Origin: Cytobacillus purgationiresistens
GTDB taxonomy: Bacteria; Bacillota; Bacilli; Bacillales; Cytobacillaceae
NCBI RefSeq assembly: GCF_030813235.1
Contig: NZ_JAUSUB010000004.1
Location: 124,001-188,000 of the forward strand
DNA: 64,000 nt
Reading direction: 5' to 3'
Both the position numbers and the translations under genes were made by a program. Position 1 is the stretch's first letter, and each line of letters opens with the position of its first letter. Of the stretch, positions 63,946 through 64,000 are shown piece by piece. The notes under the pieces are model-generated. The model saw only the letters and a list, made by a program, of their open reading frames with translations, made no database searches and was not told the DNA's origin.

Positions 63946-64000
63946 GGCTGTTTTCCTCCTTTGTTTGCAATATTGGGAAGCCTAGTTTTTCTCGCTCTTC
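63938..64000 (-). CDS. glyQ: Glycyl-tRNA synthetase alpha subunit, C-terminal fragment
   Basis: Only the last 20 codons are in the window (EEREKLGFPILQTKEENSRD then TAA), ending inside the glyS start. The LGFPIL segment is typical of the GlyQ C-terminus, and the overlap with glyS matches relatives. The rest lies beyond the right edge. Confidence 0.88.
   Translation of the reverse strand, partial: EEREKLGFPILQTKEENSRD

Noticed and set aside
63946-64000. T-box or other leader before glyS
   Set aside because: The bases directly upstream of glyS are the coding end of glyQ; any leader would lie outside the window.

Overview
The window is a chromosomal segment of a low-GC, endospore-forming Bacillaceae bacterium. 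The evidence is gene content and order: it follows the B. subtilis block gcvT - yqhHG - comG operon - yqg genes - pst - pbpA - sodA - ispG - zur - nfo - cshB - ispH - cccA - sigA - dnaG - ccpN - glySQ. It also has a spore-germination (SpoVAF-type) protein, AGGAGG-like ribosome binding sites and frequent TTG/GTG starts. It is not B. subtilis itself: sinIR/tasA, corA, mgsR and yqgS are missing from their usual places, pst carries phoU and a single pstB, and several genes are extra (DUF4912/glycosyltransferase cluster, DUF92, Na/Pi cotransporter, chemoreceptor, zinc ABC genes, acyl-CoA dehydrogenase). A Cytobacillus/Mesobacillus/Niallia-like relative is plausible, but this is an inference.

Layout. 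1-1000: start of the glycine cleavage operon (gcvT, minus strand, runs off the left edge) with a tandem glycine riboswitch and terminator. 1.3-3.8 kb: yqhH-yqhG. 4.1-8.5 kb: comGA-GG plus yqzE (minus), the DNA-uptake pseudopilus. 8.6-16.7 kb: a cysteine-rich winged-helix regulator, yqgY, a MidA-type methyltransferase, yqgX, an unrecognised gene, yqgW, yqgV, yqgU, yqgT, glcK and yqgQ. 16.7-17.1 kb: a 124-bp tandem repeat. 17.2-22.4 kb: SpoVAF-like protein, rhomboid protease gluP, yqgO, DUF92, fthC, rpmG. 22.5-24.8 kb: an unrecognised gene, a GT4 glycosyltransferase and a DUF4912 gene in one operon. 25-27 kb: yqzD-yqzC, a probable group II intron scar, a Tubby-like gene. 27.1-31.8 kb: pstS-C-A-B-phoU behind a four-repeat PhoP-box array. 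31.9-41.4 kb: pbpA, MFS transporter, sodA, yqgC, Na/Pi cotransporter, DUF1189 protein, chemoreceptor. 41.6-48.2 kb: yqfZ, ispG, yqfX, yqfW, the zinc operon adcC-adcB-zur with a Zur box, yqfT, nfo. 48.3-54 kb: cshB, yqfQ, ispH, yqfO, trmK, cccA. 54.4-61.5 kb: acyl-CoA dehydrogenase, the macromolecular-synthesis operon yqxD-dnaG-sigA, then ccpN-yqfL. 61.9-64 kb: glyS and the last codons of glyQ.

The most interesting material is non-coding or small. A family of interspersed ~120-bp repeats has arms that differ between copies yet remain complementary within each copy; it occurs in at least four places, including inside the pst operon and as a tandem array. comGD has no canonical start where its prepilin leader should begin but has an ATA in an ATAA stop/start overlap. 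The DUF4912-GT4-unknown operon has no assigned function. Putative PhoP, Zur, ComK and unidentified palindromic operators are described. Three genes shorter than about 60 codons were read directly from the sequence (yqgW, yqgO, rpmG). Everything here comes from reading the sequence; no database search was run.
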